Below are positions 13,010 to 24,931 of a DNA stretch of 64,000 nt, in pieces. A model generated the notes under the pieces. That model was not told where the DNA came from. It saw only the letters and a program-made list of their open reading frames with translations, and ran no database searches. Source of the DNA: Monilinia fructicola (taxonomy: Eukaryota; Ascomycota; Leotiomycetes; Helotiales; Sclerotiniaceae); assembly GCA_008692225.1 (NCBI GenBank), contig VICG01000014.1:1985001-2049000 (forward strand), written 5' to 3'. Both the position numbers and the translations under genes were made by a program. The stretch's first letter is position 1, and every line of letters begins with the position of its first letter.

Positions 13010-14600
13010 TTTTTTATATTTTATTTTTTAAAAGCTGCGCTAAAAAAAGTATATAAAAAACTTTATTTACTCAGGCGCGTTTTAAAAGAGGCATAGGCGA
13101 ATATAAAACTTATAATTATTCAACGAAATCTTAATATAATTTAATATAACTTATATATGTATTAGATTGAGTATTTTAAAATCTTCCTATAAAGTTTTTA
13201 TATTATAAAAATTATTTTCAAAAGAATATTAATATTATAAAGTTAGTGGTTTTAGAAAATTTTAGTATTTATTGATTTATTAATTTTAAATTCAAAAATA
13301 TATAAATATTAAAAATTAAAATTATAGAAAAATAATATAAGCTTTGGAGTTTTATTAAATGATTTCAAAATTTAATATTATTTATTATATTAATATATAT
13401 ATTGATATAAAAGATAGAAAATTCAAATTTTTAACAAAAAAATATGCTTATATAATCCAAATAAGCGAATTTACCCTTTCAAAACTTATAGATTTTCCTA
13501 TATTTTCAACTTTATTAATATATATTTTAAATATCAATAAAGATATTAAAATTCTAAAATAAGATATTTAAAATTTAGCTTTTCTTTTATCATTTAATCA
13601 AGTTTGATAAGTTTAACTATAATATTCGTTAAACTATTCAATATTAATATAAATCTCTAATTTTTTATTAAATTTTCAATATTCATACATTTTATTATAC
13701 TTTTATTCATTTAATATTAGGTTTTATAATACAAAATTTTTATACTAAGTATCAAAATACTAAATCTATAATACCTATAAATTTTATAAAATTATATAAA
13801 GGTTTCGCTGAATAATTATAAGTTATATTTTAGCGTATGCCTCTTTTAAAACCCGCCCGAGTATTTAGATTATATAAATAATAAAATTAATAATATATAA
13901 TATAGAAATATAAATAATATAAATAATATAAATAATATAAATAATATAATAATATAAATAATATAAATAATATAAATAATATAAATAATATAAATAATAT
14001 AAATAATAGAAATAATATAAATAATATAAATAATATAAATAATTCTAATATTTTTTTTTAAAAGCTATGCGCAAAAAAAGTATATAAAGCGTTTAATTAA
14101 TTTAGATTATATTTAAAAAAAAAAAGAAAAAATAGAAAAAAAATAATATAAATAATAGAAATATTTTTTATATTTTATTTTCTAGAAGCTGCGCTAGACA
14201 AGGTATATAAATAACTTGATTTATTTAGATTATATAAATAATAAAATTAATAATATATATAATAGAAATAATAGAAATAATAGAAATAATAGAAATAATA
14301 GAAATAATAGAAATAATAGAAATAATAGAAATAATAGAAATAATAGAAATAATAGAAATAATAGAAATAATAGAAATAATAGAAATAATAGAAATAATAA
14401 TAATACTAAAAATAATATATATAATATAAATAATATAAAAGATTTATATCTTTGTGATTTTAAAAGCTGTCTTAAAAAAAGTATATTAATAATAAAATAA
14501 TAGAGAGGGTATTAATAATATAAATAATATAGATAATATAAATATTCTTTATATTTTATTTTTTAGAAGCTGCGCTAAAAAAAGTATATAAAAATTTTTA
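13010..14600. repeat. Five-unit large tandem repeat with core AGCTGCGCTAAAAAAAGTAT
   Basis: The core, with variants, occurs near 13,031, 14,060, 14,186, 14,465 and 14,568, each time preceded by a TTTTTATATTTTATTTTT-like run and followed by ATATAAA and, in the better copies, by TTTATTTAGATTATATAAAT. The spacing differs because each unit carries a 9-bp minisatellite of its own length and because MITE A1 is inserted in the first unit. No coding function is evident. The core contains a TATATAAA word but no promoter is claimed. Confidence 0.6.
13070..13861 (+). mobile_element. MITE family A, copy A1 (792 bp, ~60-bp TIRs, TA duplication)
   Basis: The left end CTCAGGCGCGTTTTAAAAGA and the reverse complement of the right end (CTCGGGCGGGTTTTAAAAGA) continue to match for about 60 bases, to the CAGCGAAACC-like text. 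It is flanked by TA (13,068-13,069 and 13,862-13,863). The tandem unit at ~14,213 supplies the empty site (GATTTATTTAGATTATATAA), so the insertion is demonstrated. TIR plus TA duplication fits the Tc1/mariner superfamily. A 67-codon frame (13,359-13,562) lies in the middle and corresponding text is present, inverted, in A2 and A3; it may be a relic of a coding region, but it matches no family I recognise. Confidence 0.8.
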
Positions 14601-15125
14601 TTTTTATATTATATTTTACAATTAAATTAGTAAAATAAATAAAATAAATAAAATAAATAAAGTAAATAAAATAAATAAAATAAATAAAATAAATAAAATA
14701 AATAAAATAAATAAAATAAATAAAATAAATAAATAAAATAAATAAAATAAATAAAATAAAAAAATAAAATAAATAAAATAAATAAAATAAATAAAATAAA
14801 TAAAATAAATAAAATAAATAAAATAAATAATAAATAAAATAAATAAAAATAAATGAATTAAATAAAATAAATAAAATAAATAAAAAAGATAAAATAAAGA
14901 AAATAAATTAAATAAATTAAATAAATTAAATAAATTAAATAAATTAAATAAATTAAATAAATTAAATAAATTAAATAAAATTAAACAAATTAAATAAATT
15001 AAATAAATTAAATAAATAAAGGATATAAAAGATATAAAAGATAGAAAGGATATAAAAGATATAAAAGATATATAAGATATATAAGATATAAAAGATATAA
15101 AAGATATAAAAGATATAAAAGATAG
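13906..15125. repeat. Chain of five 9-bp-period minisatellites
   Basis: Successive arrays have units ATAAATAAT (13,906-14,040), AATAATAGA (~14,262-14,397), AAATAAAAT (~14,640-14,870), AAATAAATT (~14,900-15,015) and GATATAAAA (~15,022-15,125). All have a 9-base period, and neighbouring units mostly differ by one or a few bases. The second array reads as repeated Asn-Asn-Arg in one frame (14,216-14,500), which is an artefact of the repeat rather than a gene. Confidence 0.75.
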
Positions 15126-16448
15126 AAAATAAATAGAATAAATATAATAAATATCGTTATATTATTTTGAATTATATTAAAGTAATAATGTTTATTATAT
15201 ATAATTTTTTAATAAGTGTTATATTACGATAATTATATTATAAATATATAACGTAAACATTAATCATATAATATTATTAACGTATAATTAATTAATAATT
15301 AGTATATAGCTTTAGCTTATAGTATAATAATAATATTATCTTCTTTTCTTTTATTAAATCGCACTAATAAGATTATTTTAATAAAAATATTATACTCTAA
15401 TATATTATTTTATATATAATAATATTTTAATTATTTTTATATATGTTTTTACATTATATAATATTAATTATAATATTTAATAAAGATTTATAAATGATTT
15501 TTTATATTTTAAAAAGCTTTTATATATTTAATAATAATAAATTTAATAAGATGAAATTAAAATTAATATTTAATTAGAATTAAATATAATATTTAATAAA
15601 TAGTCTTAATTTTATATAATTAAAATTAATTTAATTTTTTAAAATTTAAATTAAATAATTTAAAATAATATATCTTTTAAAGTTTTCTTTTATATATTAT
15701 TAAATTTTAATTTATAAAATTTTAAAATAAATCAATTATTAATCTTTAAAACTTTTTAATTCCTAATATTTTATTTCAAAATTTAATAAGTTTATTAATT
15801 TATTATAAATTTTATTTTTAATTGATATTTATTTTAATATTAACTTAAAATCTAAAATAATATTAAATAAATTTGCTTTTTTATTAAATATATAGTTTAT
15901 AATTAATAAAAACATTAAAATAATTTATTTATCATAAATTTTATTTTTGATTGATTTTTATTTAAATATCAATCTTAAAATCTAAAGTAATATTAAATAA
16001 ATTTGGTTTTTTATTAGATATATAATTTATAATTAATAAAAATATTAAAATAATTTTTTTTCTATTGTTTATATCAAATCTTATTTTCTTATAATATATA
16101 TTTTTATATATAAAATTAAAAACTAATAAATTAATAATAAAAGATAAGATTATTAAAGAATATAAACTTCTTTAAATTTTATAGTTTATTTATTATTTTT
16201 ATTTTTATAATATATTTTTTTTAAAAATAATTAAAATTCTTGATAATATTTTACTTTTTTTATTTATTATAAAAAAATTATAAAATTATTTATATTATAT
16301 TTATTTAATTTATTATCTTTTTTTTATTATAATATATATCTTTTTAATGTTAAGATATTATATATAAAATTATATATTATAATAAAACGTAATTAAAATA
16401 TATATATATATATATAATATAATTCTTTAAAAAATTTTCATATCTCTA
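15126..16448. other. AT-rich DNA containing a 129-bp tandem duplication
   Basis: No gene. Two direct copies of a ~129-base unit lie side by side at 15,801-15,929 and 15,930-16,058 (both with TCATAAAT/TTATAAAT starts, then TTTATTTTTRATTGAT and AAATCTAAARTAATATT). The rest is homopolymer-rich AT DNA with a short (TA)n run near 16,400. Confidence 0.55.
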
Positions 16449-17901
16449 ATCGAGCTCCCTGTATCATGCACGTCCCTGTATCTTGCACGCTTTTCAAAAA
16501 GTCGAAAATTAACAAATAAAATTAATTAATAAAAAACTTATTAATATTATAATATAAAATTTAAACATTATATATTTTTAATAATTTTGAATAATATTAT
16601 AAAAATAAAACTTGTAAAATTAGATGTATTTGAATATTAATTATAATTTTAAAAATGTATATTTGATTATTATAGAAAATTAAATAACTTTTTATAAATT
16701 ATAAAAAATAAATATTTTTATTTAAATAATATTTTTTAATAATATAAAGCTTTAAATTAACAAAAAGAACTAGAATTTTTTTATAAATATTTAAAGATTT
16801 CATCAAATATAATTTATTAAAAATTAATAGTTAAAAAATATCTATTAAAAATAGTTTTATTATAATAAACTAAAAGTAATTTAATTAAAGAATAAAATAT
16901 TATATAAATATTAATTGAAAATTTTTATATTTTTCAAAAAAAATTAAAAGTTTAATAATAATAAAAATAAAGAATATATTATAAAAAATTTAAGAAAAGC
17001 TTATTATCTTTATATTACATAATATATTAATACTTTTTTCAATAAAAAATTTTGTTTATAAATATATATAAATAAATTAAAATTATTATTAAAAAAATTT
17101 AAAAATATATCATAAATTTAATTTAATATTGAATTTAAAAGATTTATTTTTAAATATTAGTATTATTTTTCGTATACTAATCGCTATAGAAAATCAACAA
17201 TTTGAACTATAAAATTTTTATTCAAAACAATTATATAATTTTTTATTTTAAAAAAAACTTATATATAATAAATTTATAAGATAATAAATACTATATATTA
17301 TTTTTAAATAATATAATATATAATTATCTTCTTTAATTTTAAAATTTACTTTATTTTTTATATTATATAAAATTTTAAATAATCATTTAAATTTGATTTA
17401 AAATAAGTTTTTTTAATTAAAAACTATTTTTATATAAGTTTTTTATATATTTATATAATTAAGTTTTATATTTATTAATATTATTATTATAAGATATTTT
17501 TTTTAATTATTTTATTTTTTTAACGTATTAAATTTTCTTTATTTTTTATTTTTGAAATTCAATATAAAAATCAAATTATGATATTTTTAAGAAATTTAAG
17601 AAACAAATCTTAAATTATAAATATTAAAAATATTAAAAAATAAAATATAATCTTTAAAAATCTTATATTCTTTATTTTATTAATAAAATATTAATTAAAC
17701 TTTTTTTTATTTTATTAATATTAATTTTAACACTATATAATATTTTATATTCAAAAGATCATTATTATAATCCATTTATTTTAATTTATTATTATATATA
17801 ATTTCAGATCATTTTATTGATTAATTAATTTATAATTATTTATTTTCGAAAATGTTAAAACGTGCAAGATACAGGGGCGTGCATGATACAGGGAGCTCGG
17901 T
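16449..17901. mobile_element. TIR element D (1.45 kb) with GC-rich ends and AT-rich interior
   Basis: The left end reads ATCGAGCTCCCTGTATCATG then CACGTCCCTGTATCTTGCACG. The reverse complement of the right end reads ACCGAGCTCCCTGTATCATG then CACGCCCCTGTATCTTGCACG, a ~44-base TIR with only two differences. TA lies outside each end (16,447-16,448 and 17,902-17,903). The TIR itself holds two tandem versions of CCCTGTATCWTGCACG, a plausible double binding site for a transposase. The interior is almost pure A and T with no ORF. Superfamily by TA duplication: Tc1/mariner-like, unproven. Confidence 0.7.
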
Positions 17902-18356
17902 TACATAATAAAAAATTATTAAATATATATTGTATTTTATTTAAAATAATAAATAATTAGAATATCTAAGAAGAATTATTAATTATAAATTTTTTATAAA
18001 AAAAAGTTTTTATTTCTTTTATAAAATAACGATATATTAATATCTCTAAAAATTAATTTTTAATTAATAAAAATAATAAGATATTTTTTTCATCAAACTA
18101 TTAATTTATTAATTCTTTATAATTTTGTATATAATAAAAGTAGTTTTATTATTATATTATTAATTGAAATTATATATTTATTATCAATTAATTATATATT
18201 AATCAAAATATATAATTAATAATTTAATTATTAAAATTACTTTTGATCTAATGATTAATTAATTTATAAATTTATTAATAATATAAAGTATTAAGATTTC
18301 GAATCCCTCGTTCGAAAACTTGCGTTACGGCCAGCGGCCGTCCCAATTATTCTATT
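17902..18356. other. AT-rich stretch ending in a GC-rich right border next to L1
   Basis: Mostly A and T. At 18,295-18,350 the sequence becomes GC-rich: TTTCGAATCCCTCGTTCGAA, then the palindromic TACGGCCAGCGGCCGT. Just after this, L1 homology resumes (~18,357), so this is the right edge of the ~5.6 kb segment (12,768-18,356) that splits L1. TTTCGAATCCC resembles a pol III B box (GGTTCGANTCC) but there is no tRNA fold around it. Confidence 0.4.
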
Positions 18357-20145
18357 AGTTTTATTAATTTGAAAGAGTATAATTATTTCAATCAACTTTT
18401 ATATTTACTAGTATAAAAAAAATTTAAGGTTATCTATAGAACATTTGTTATATAAACTACTAATATAGAATATATATTTAATTAAATCTCAGTAAACTTT
18501 GAGTAATTAAACTATAATCTAATTAATCCTTAGTAAAATGTTAAAAACGCTTAAAATATTTCTTTTAATCTTTTTTAGAGATATTAAGATGGATTATAAA
18601 AGCATATTAAAACCTTATCAATTCCCTAGTAGATTATAATTTAAATTGTTAATTATATTAAGCTTATTTAAAACTTTAGATTATAATACTTTAGTTTTAA
18701 CTATTATATTCTTAATTATAATTTTATTAATTATTAAAGAGAAGTTTTTAAGGTTATAATTTAATTTGTATTAATTGATAATCTAGTATAGGTTTTTTAT
18801 TATTCTTAATTTTGTTAATTATATTCTTTTAATGATTCCTTTTAGCTTTTTAAACTATACTAGTATTATAAAAAAATTTCAATTTTAAAGAGTAATTAAA
18901 TTTTAGTTATATGTTTAATTATAGGATAAATTTAGTATATCATTTTATATTTTAGGATTTATTATAAAAAAAAATGTTTTTTACTTTTACTTAGTTTATA
19001 AACTATATATAAAACAAAATTAAAAATAATGATAAATTAAATAACAAAGCTTTTTATATTATTTTAATTTTAAAGATCCTTTAAATTTAGAAGTTTAATA
19101 ATATTAATATATATTAAGTTTAAGAACTTTTTCAAGTTATTTTTAATAATCTTAAAGTAATATTAATTAAATATACAAATATTTTAATTAAGTAAAATTA
19201 TGATTTAAATTTTTATAATTTAATTTTGTATATAAATCTTTATAAATATTAATAGTTGTAAAAAGAATATTGGAAATATAAGATTTAGGATATATTTAAT
19301 AGAATAAATAGATTTTTTTTAAAATGCTAATAGAGTTCATTTTGTTATTTATTATTTATTATACAATTTTTATTTTTCGATAAGTGAATAAAATACTAGG
19401 CTTAAATATATTGTATCAAATATTAAAATTCTCTTTTATAAAGCATTTAAAAAGAAAAAGAAATAAATAATATAATTTATTGTTTTAAATATTATAAATT
19501 GTTTATAAATTTAAATATTATAAATTGTTTATAACCATTAAGAATAATAATAGGATTAATATTACCTATAATTTAAAATAAATTCTTATTATATATTAAT
19601 TGTTTTTATTATATATATAACCTAATATTTTTTTAAATATAGGTTATAATCTAGAGTCAAGAATTTTCGATGTTTTCAAAGGTTAAAAGTTTTTAGAAGT
19701 CAATTAAAGCGTAACAATTATACCCTAAATAGTTTTAAATGTATATATTAATATAAATTCAAAGTTTTTAAATATATATAATATCAATTTTCTATATATA
19801 TAATTTTATAAAAAGAGTTATATAAATGAAGCTTTCTTTATTAATATTGATTTAGCTGATTTATAAATTTTAAGACTAAACTTATTAAGAATAATAAAAG
19901 CTATAGTTTTATTTATATTGATTTAATATAGAGAAAAAGTAAAGATAGTTAACTTATTAATTTTTTTTTTTATAAAAATATCAAATTTAGATTTTAGAAT
20001 CTTTATAATGATTATAGCTTTATAATTATTTAGTAAAATAACTAAATAAATCTTTTTGTATATAATATTTTTAATTTTAAGAAGTTTAATTACAAATGTT
20101 TCAAAGATTAAATTAGAGTTTTTATATATTATTATAGTAAAGGTT
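18357..20145 (-). mobile_element. LINE-like retroelement L1, third piece
   Basis: Colinear with L2 from about 7,510 to 9,230 (for example AGAGATATTAAGATGGATTA near 18,580 against the L2 text near 7,715, and TATTATAGTAAAGG at the end). It starts where the second piece stopped, so it is most simply the continuation of L1. The copy ends near 20,145 and the remaining ~1.7 kb towards the element's 5' end is missing. The 76-codon minus frame at 19,923-20,153 lies within it and is a chance opening. Confidence 0.7.
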
Positions 20146-20606
20146 ATTACCAATTCCTTACTATTTTTAAGCTAATATAAAATTCAATCGTTTTTTTGCT
20201 TATTGTTAAAAGATAAATAATTTGAAATGTATTATATATTTTTAATAATTATATTTTCGAAACTTTTATTATATAAGATATACAAAGACTTATACTCTGA
20301 AAATATATTTCATTTACTTAAAAATTATTCTTTTTTTACTTGAATTGTTAATTGAAATATATATAATTCAATATATTTTGTATTTTGATATTGCAGCTAA
20401 TCAGTAAACATTTTTTCACGTACTATTTAACTTTTATTTTGATTTCAATACTTTATATACAAGATTTTTTTTCATACTTGTATTTTTCTTATTTTATTTT
20501 TACAATTTTCAAACTTTCTATATATGAATTAATTTAATATAATAAGCAATACCCTAATTTTTATAAAATTTAATTATAGTTATAATATTTCATTGAAGTA
20601 AACATA
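20146..20606. other. AT-rich spacer, nothing recognised
   Basis: Degenerate AT-rich DNA without repeat ends or frames that can be supported. Confidence 0.5.
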
Positions 20607-20740
20607 CTTTATGGCTTTTTTAATAATATTTGAAATGATATTAAAGTATTCTTAATTTAAATTGAGAACGTTTTAGAATAGCTTAAAATTATTTAATATG
20701 ATTTAAAATAACTTAAAATAGCATAAAATAACTTAACTAT
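20607..20740 (-). mobile_element. MITE family B, terminal fragment B6
   Basis: Begins CTTTATGGCTTTTTTAATAA directly after TA (20,605-20,606), matching the reverse complement of the B right end, and continues through the TTCTTAATTTAAATTGAGAACG segment, then fades. Only ~130 bases are recognisable. Confidence 0.5.
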
Positions 20741-20744
20741 TATT

Positions 20745-21305
20745 AAATATAATTGAATAGAATTGAATATAAATGTTTTATATATAAATTTCAAATTGAT
20801 TTTAAGTTTTGAATATTTCTGGATTTTCTTTTAAAAAGTTATAAATCTTTCAAATTTGATATTTTCAATTGGTATATAAATTGTATACAAAATTATAAAT
20901 TTTAATATTTTTAAATAACTTTTTAACAAAAATAAATAAAAATATTTATATTTATATTTTATTTTATTTGATTTTGAAATGAAAATTAAAATTTAAAAAA
21001 TAATATCGTTTATTTTTAATCATTTTTATTAAAAAGTTATTTAACAATTTAAAAAATTATAACTTTGTATAGAATTTATATACAAACTAAAAATATCGAA
21101 TTTTAAATGCTTATAACTTTTTAAAGAAAAATTTCAAAAATTTGAAATTAATATTATTAAACTATTAATTAAACTAATAATAATATATCAAAATTTTATT
21201 CAATTATATTTAATCATAATTAAATTATTGATAAATTAAAATAAAGTTTTTAAATATAAAAAGTAGCCGGGAAAAGGGGATGGCCGAGAAGTGGGTGCAC
21301 GGACT
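20745..21305. mobile_element. TIR element family F, right-end fragment F1
   Basis: Bases 21,263-21,305 (AGTAGCCGGGAAAAGGGGAT, then GGCCGAGAAGTGGGTGCACG, GACT) are the inverted counterpart of the left end at 23,430-23,475 and match the F3 ends more weakly. The adjoining interior (for example around 20,980-21,060, ATATCGTTTATTTTTAATCA) resembles F3 interior near 30,545. The left end is not present, so the copy is truncated; the left limit is approximate. Confidence 0.5.
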
Positions 21306-23429
21306 TGAAATATATAAATTCGCAAACTTGATTTTAAAATACTAGTAATAGAAATAAACGCTTAAGTTAGGATTTCTTTAAGAACTTTCAATATCCATTA
21401 AGAATTTAGTTCTATTAAATTATAACTTTTATTAATTTGAGAAATATTATATATTTAAGACGAAACTCATAATAAAATTATCAAAACTTTTTCATTTTTT
21501 AATTGTTTATATATATATATAATTTAATTTAAACTATATTAAGATTTTACATTTAGTTTTATGTAAATAAACAAATAAAAATTAAAAGCCAACAAATATA
21601 ATTTTGATTTAAAAGATATATATTAATAAAATTTAAATCTCATTTAAAACTCAGTATTTTATATATATCTAATTTTTTATATTAAATATATATATAAATA
21701 ATTAATTTAATAAACCTTAATAATAATATAATACACTTTACTTCATAATTATAATTTGAGTTTAATAATAAAAACAAATTACTTGAATTTTTTTATCTTT
21801 AGATTGAAAATAGTTATAATAATAATTCTAGTAAGGAGAATAAATTATCAATAACTATCAAAATATAATTCTATCAAATAAAACCAAAATTAAGATGTTA
21901 TATAATCTCAACTTGTTTACTTTTATTGAATAATGAAAATGTATTAAAGAAATAGTACTATTTTGAAATATAAATAATTTTACTTTTACAAAATATATTA
22001 AATCATTTGATGAGGATGTTAAATTGATAATAAGTGATTGAAATCATAATAAGCTAGTATTATAGCTCACATCATCTAAACACTTTTTGTTAATATTATC
22101 AAATAAATATCGCGAAGATTAGTATTTATATTGATTATAAATAAATTATTATTTCTATATAAAATCAATATAATATTGACTTCTATACAAAGGAATATAA
22201 ATACCAATTTATCTATTAAACTTTTGAACCTTGATGATAATAATAGTAATAATAATAATAATTTTATTAATATTGAATAAAACATTATATGATATAAATC
22301 AACTTTTTCAAATTCAATACTAGACTCTCAAAAACATTATCTAAATCAAACTTCAAAAGTTATTAAATAATAATTATATTCTTATTAAAAGTATTTCAAT
22401 ATTAATATTTAATATAAATATATAACCGATATCTCTACTCCATACACAACTCTATTATATATACAAAACTTTATATTTTACAATAACATGTTCAATAATA
22501 GATAATTATATTTTGAAATATTATATAAACCTAGTACTAGATTTAATTAAAAATCAGGAATTTCTAAGATATACCTAAATAACAAATTTTTGGAAAATTA
22601 ATTGTTTTATATTTTTCTAATATTATAAAAGCAAAACTATTTCGGAACAGCAATCTTTTCCCAAAAGAGAATAATACTTTACAAACAAATAAAAAAAAGC
22701 CTTTATTAATTAAATTAATAAATTAACCTAAAAGTTTATACCCCCTACTAACTATATAGTTAAAAACCTTATAATGAAAATTATAAACTATAACGTAAAG
22801 AAAAACTAAATAATTTATTTTATCAAAAAGTATAGAAATAAATTTAAAAATTAGTATCTTTATTATATTAATAAATTATATAAAAAAAACTAATAATATA
22901 ACTATATTTGAATAGTTTTATAAATCAAATTGATTTATTTCGCATGGTTATTAATTTTTACTATTTAAAAAAGATCCTATACTAACTTCCTTTTTGTTTT
23001 TTAATTAATAAAAATAATTATGAAATACAATATATTATTCCGAAATATATATAATTAAAACAACAAAGGTCTTTTAATTCATATAAGAAAAGTTATAAAA
23101 AGAATAATAATTTTTAATATATATAATAAAAATTTAATAAAATAAATTAAAGGAGTTTAGAATTCTATTAGTATCTATTTGTACAAATGAAATAGCTTTT
23201 CTATTTACTTTAATTTATAAAGGAAAAATTGGGAAGTTTGTTGAATATATAGGTAAATCATATAAGAAAAAAAAATAAAGTATATTTTAGTATTTTAGAT
23301 AACGGATAATTCATTAATATATTCGGCCTTTATTAATTTATGAATGTTTTTTATTTATATATATATATAAATTTATTAATATTTTTATTTATATATATAT
23401 ATGTAAAAACGGATAGAAGATATCATCTG
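21306..23429. other. AT-rich spacer, no gene
   Basis: No repeat ends or coding frames. The 69-codon minus frame at 22,076-22,285 includes a leucine run encoded by an (AAT)n tract and is not credible. Confidence 0.45.
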
Positions 23430-23600
23430 AGTCGTGCATCTACTTCTTGGCCACCCCCCTTTTCCGGCCACCTTTTACATCAAAAACACCCATTTTTATA
23501 TAATCATAACTTTATATAGGTATATAAGAAATATCTCTAAATTAAATTTTGATATATTATTAATATTTAATTGATAATTAAGTTATATATATTAATTCCA
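23430..23600. mobile_element. TIR element family F, left-end fragment F2
   Basis: Starts AGTCGTGCATCTACTTCTTG, then GCCACCCCCCTTTTCCGGCC, ACC. This is the reverse complement of the F1 end with few changes. Two versions of a TTYYGGCCACC motif sit in tandem. The interior (TTTTGATATATTATTAATAT near 23,550) also matches F1. It is cut at ~23,600 by the microsatellite edge of B5. Confidence 0.55.
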
Positions 23601-23664
<64 letters not shown>

Positions 23665-23669
23665 TATTA

Positions 23670-23749
<80 letters not shown>

Positions 23750-24931
23750 TATTGATTTTTTTTAAACAAATCATTCTAACCATTCGGCTAAATAACCAAT
23801 AATAATTTGATGATTACTAACTTTTCAAATTCCTATATATTATTATAATTGATTAAATTATGATTTCAATACTCGGGCGAGTTTTAAAAGAGGCATACGC
23901 TAAAAATATAACTTATAATTATTCAGCGAAACCTTTATATAATTTCATAAAATTTATAAATATTATAGATTTAGTATTTTTATACTTAATATAAAAATTT
24001 TGTATTATAAAACCTAATATTAAATAAATAATAGTATAATAAAATGTATGAATACCTATATTGAAAATTTAATGAAAAATTAAAGATTTATATTAATATT
24101 GAATAGTTTAACGAATATTATAATTAAATTTATCAAACTTTGTTAAATGATAAAAGAAAAGCTAAATTTTAAATATCTTATTTCAGAATTTTAATATCTT
24201 TATTAATGTTTAAAATATGAATTAATAAAGTTGAAAATATAGAGAAATTTATAAGTTTTAAAGGAGTAAATTCGCTTATTTAGATTATATAAACATATTT
24301 TTTTGTTAAAAATTTGAATTTTCCACCTTTTATATCAACATATATGTTGATATAATAAATAATATTAAATTTTGAAATCATTTAATAAAACTTTGAAGTT
24401 TATATTATTTTTTATAATTTTAATTTTTAAAATTTATATATTTTTGAATTTAAAATTAATAAATTAATAAATACTAAAATTTTTTAAAATCGCTAACTTT
24501 ATAATATTAATATTCTTTTAAAAACAATTTTTATAATATAAAAACTTTATAGAAAGATCTTAAAATACTAAATCTAATACATATATAAGTTATATTAAAT
24601 TATATCAAGATTTCGTTGAATAATTATAAAGTTTTATATTCGCCTATACCTCTTTTAAAAACGCATCCGAATACAATGTTAACATAATCTTAATACAGTT
24701 TTAATATAATCTTCAATTATTAAATTATCTTAAGCTATTTTAAAATATCTTAAAATATATTAATATATTTTATCGATTTAAGCTCTTTGAAGATTAGCTA
24801 ATTTAGCTATCTTAAGATTAGCTTAAATTAGCTTAAATTAACCTAATATTATCTTGAAATACTAAAATATATTAAAACCATTTTGAGATCGTTTGAATAT
24901 AGTGTTAAATATATTCAATTGCGCCACTAAG
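23601..24931 (-). mobile_element. MITE family B, copy B5 (reverse), interrupted by A2
   Basis: Running from right to left, it begins at the B left end (complement of CTTAGTGGCGCAATTGAATA, ending 24,931 before TA) and includes the tRNA-like stretch (23,764-23,797) and a (TAT)n microsatellite at ~23,604-23,751. Beyond the microsatellite the copy stops. Element A2 splits it at 23,872-24,671. The 64-codon frame at 23,571-23,765 (poly-Tyr) is the microsatellite. Confidence 0.65.
23872..24671 (-). mobile_element. MITE family A, copy A2 (800 bp), inserted in B5
   Basis: Ends CTCGGGCGAGTTTTAAAAGA and, inverted on the right, TTCGGATGCGTTTTTAAAAG, with TA at 23,870-23,871 and 24,672-24,673. Other B copies give the uninterrupted sequence (ATTTTAATACGGT-like), so the insertion is demonstrated. 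The orientation is opposite to A1. The interior carries the inverted counterpart of the A1 67-codon frame, here with stops. Confidence 0.78.

Noticed and set aside
14216..14500. 94-codon frame with (Asn-Asn-Arg)n
   Set aside because: It is the direct translation of the 9-bp AATAATAGA minisatellite with no other coding signal.
18295..18350. Possible tRNA or SINE from the TTTCGAATCCC B-box-like motif
   Set aside because: No A box at the right distance and no cloverleaf. Kept only as a border description.
23571..23765. 64-codon poly-tyrosine frame
   Set aside because: A translated (TAT)n microsatellite belonging to MITE B5.
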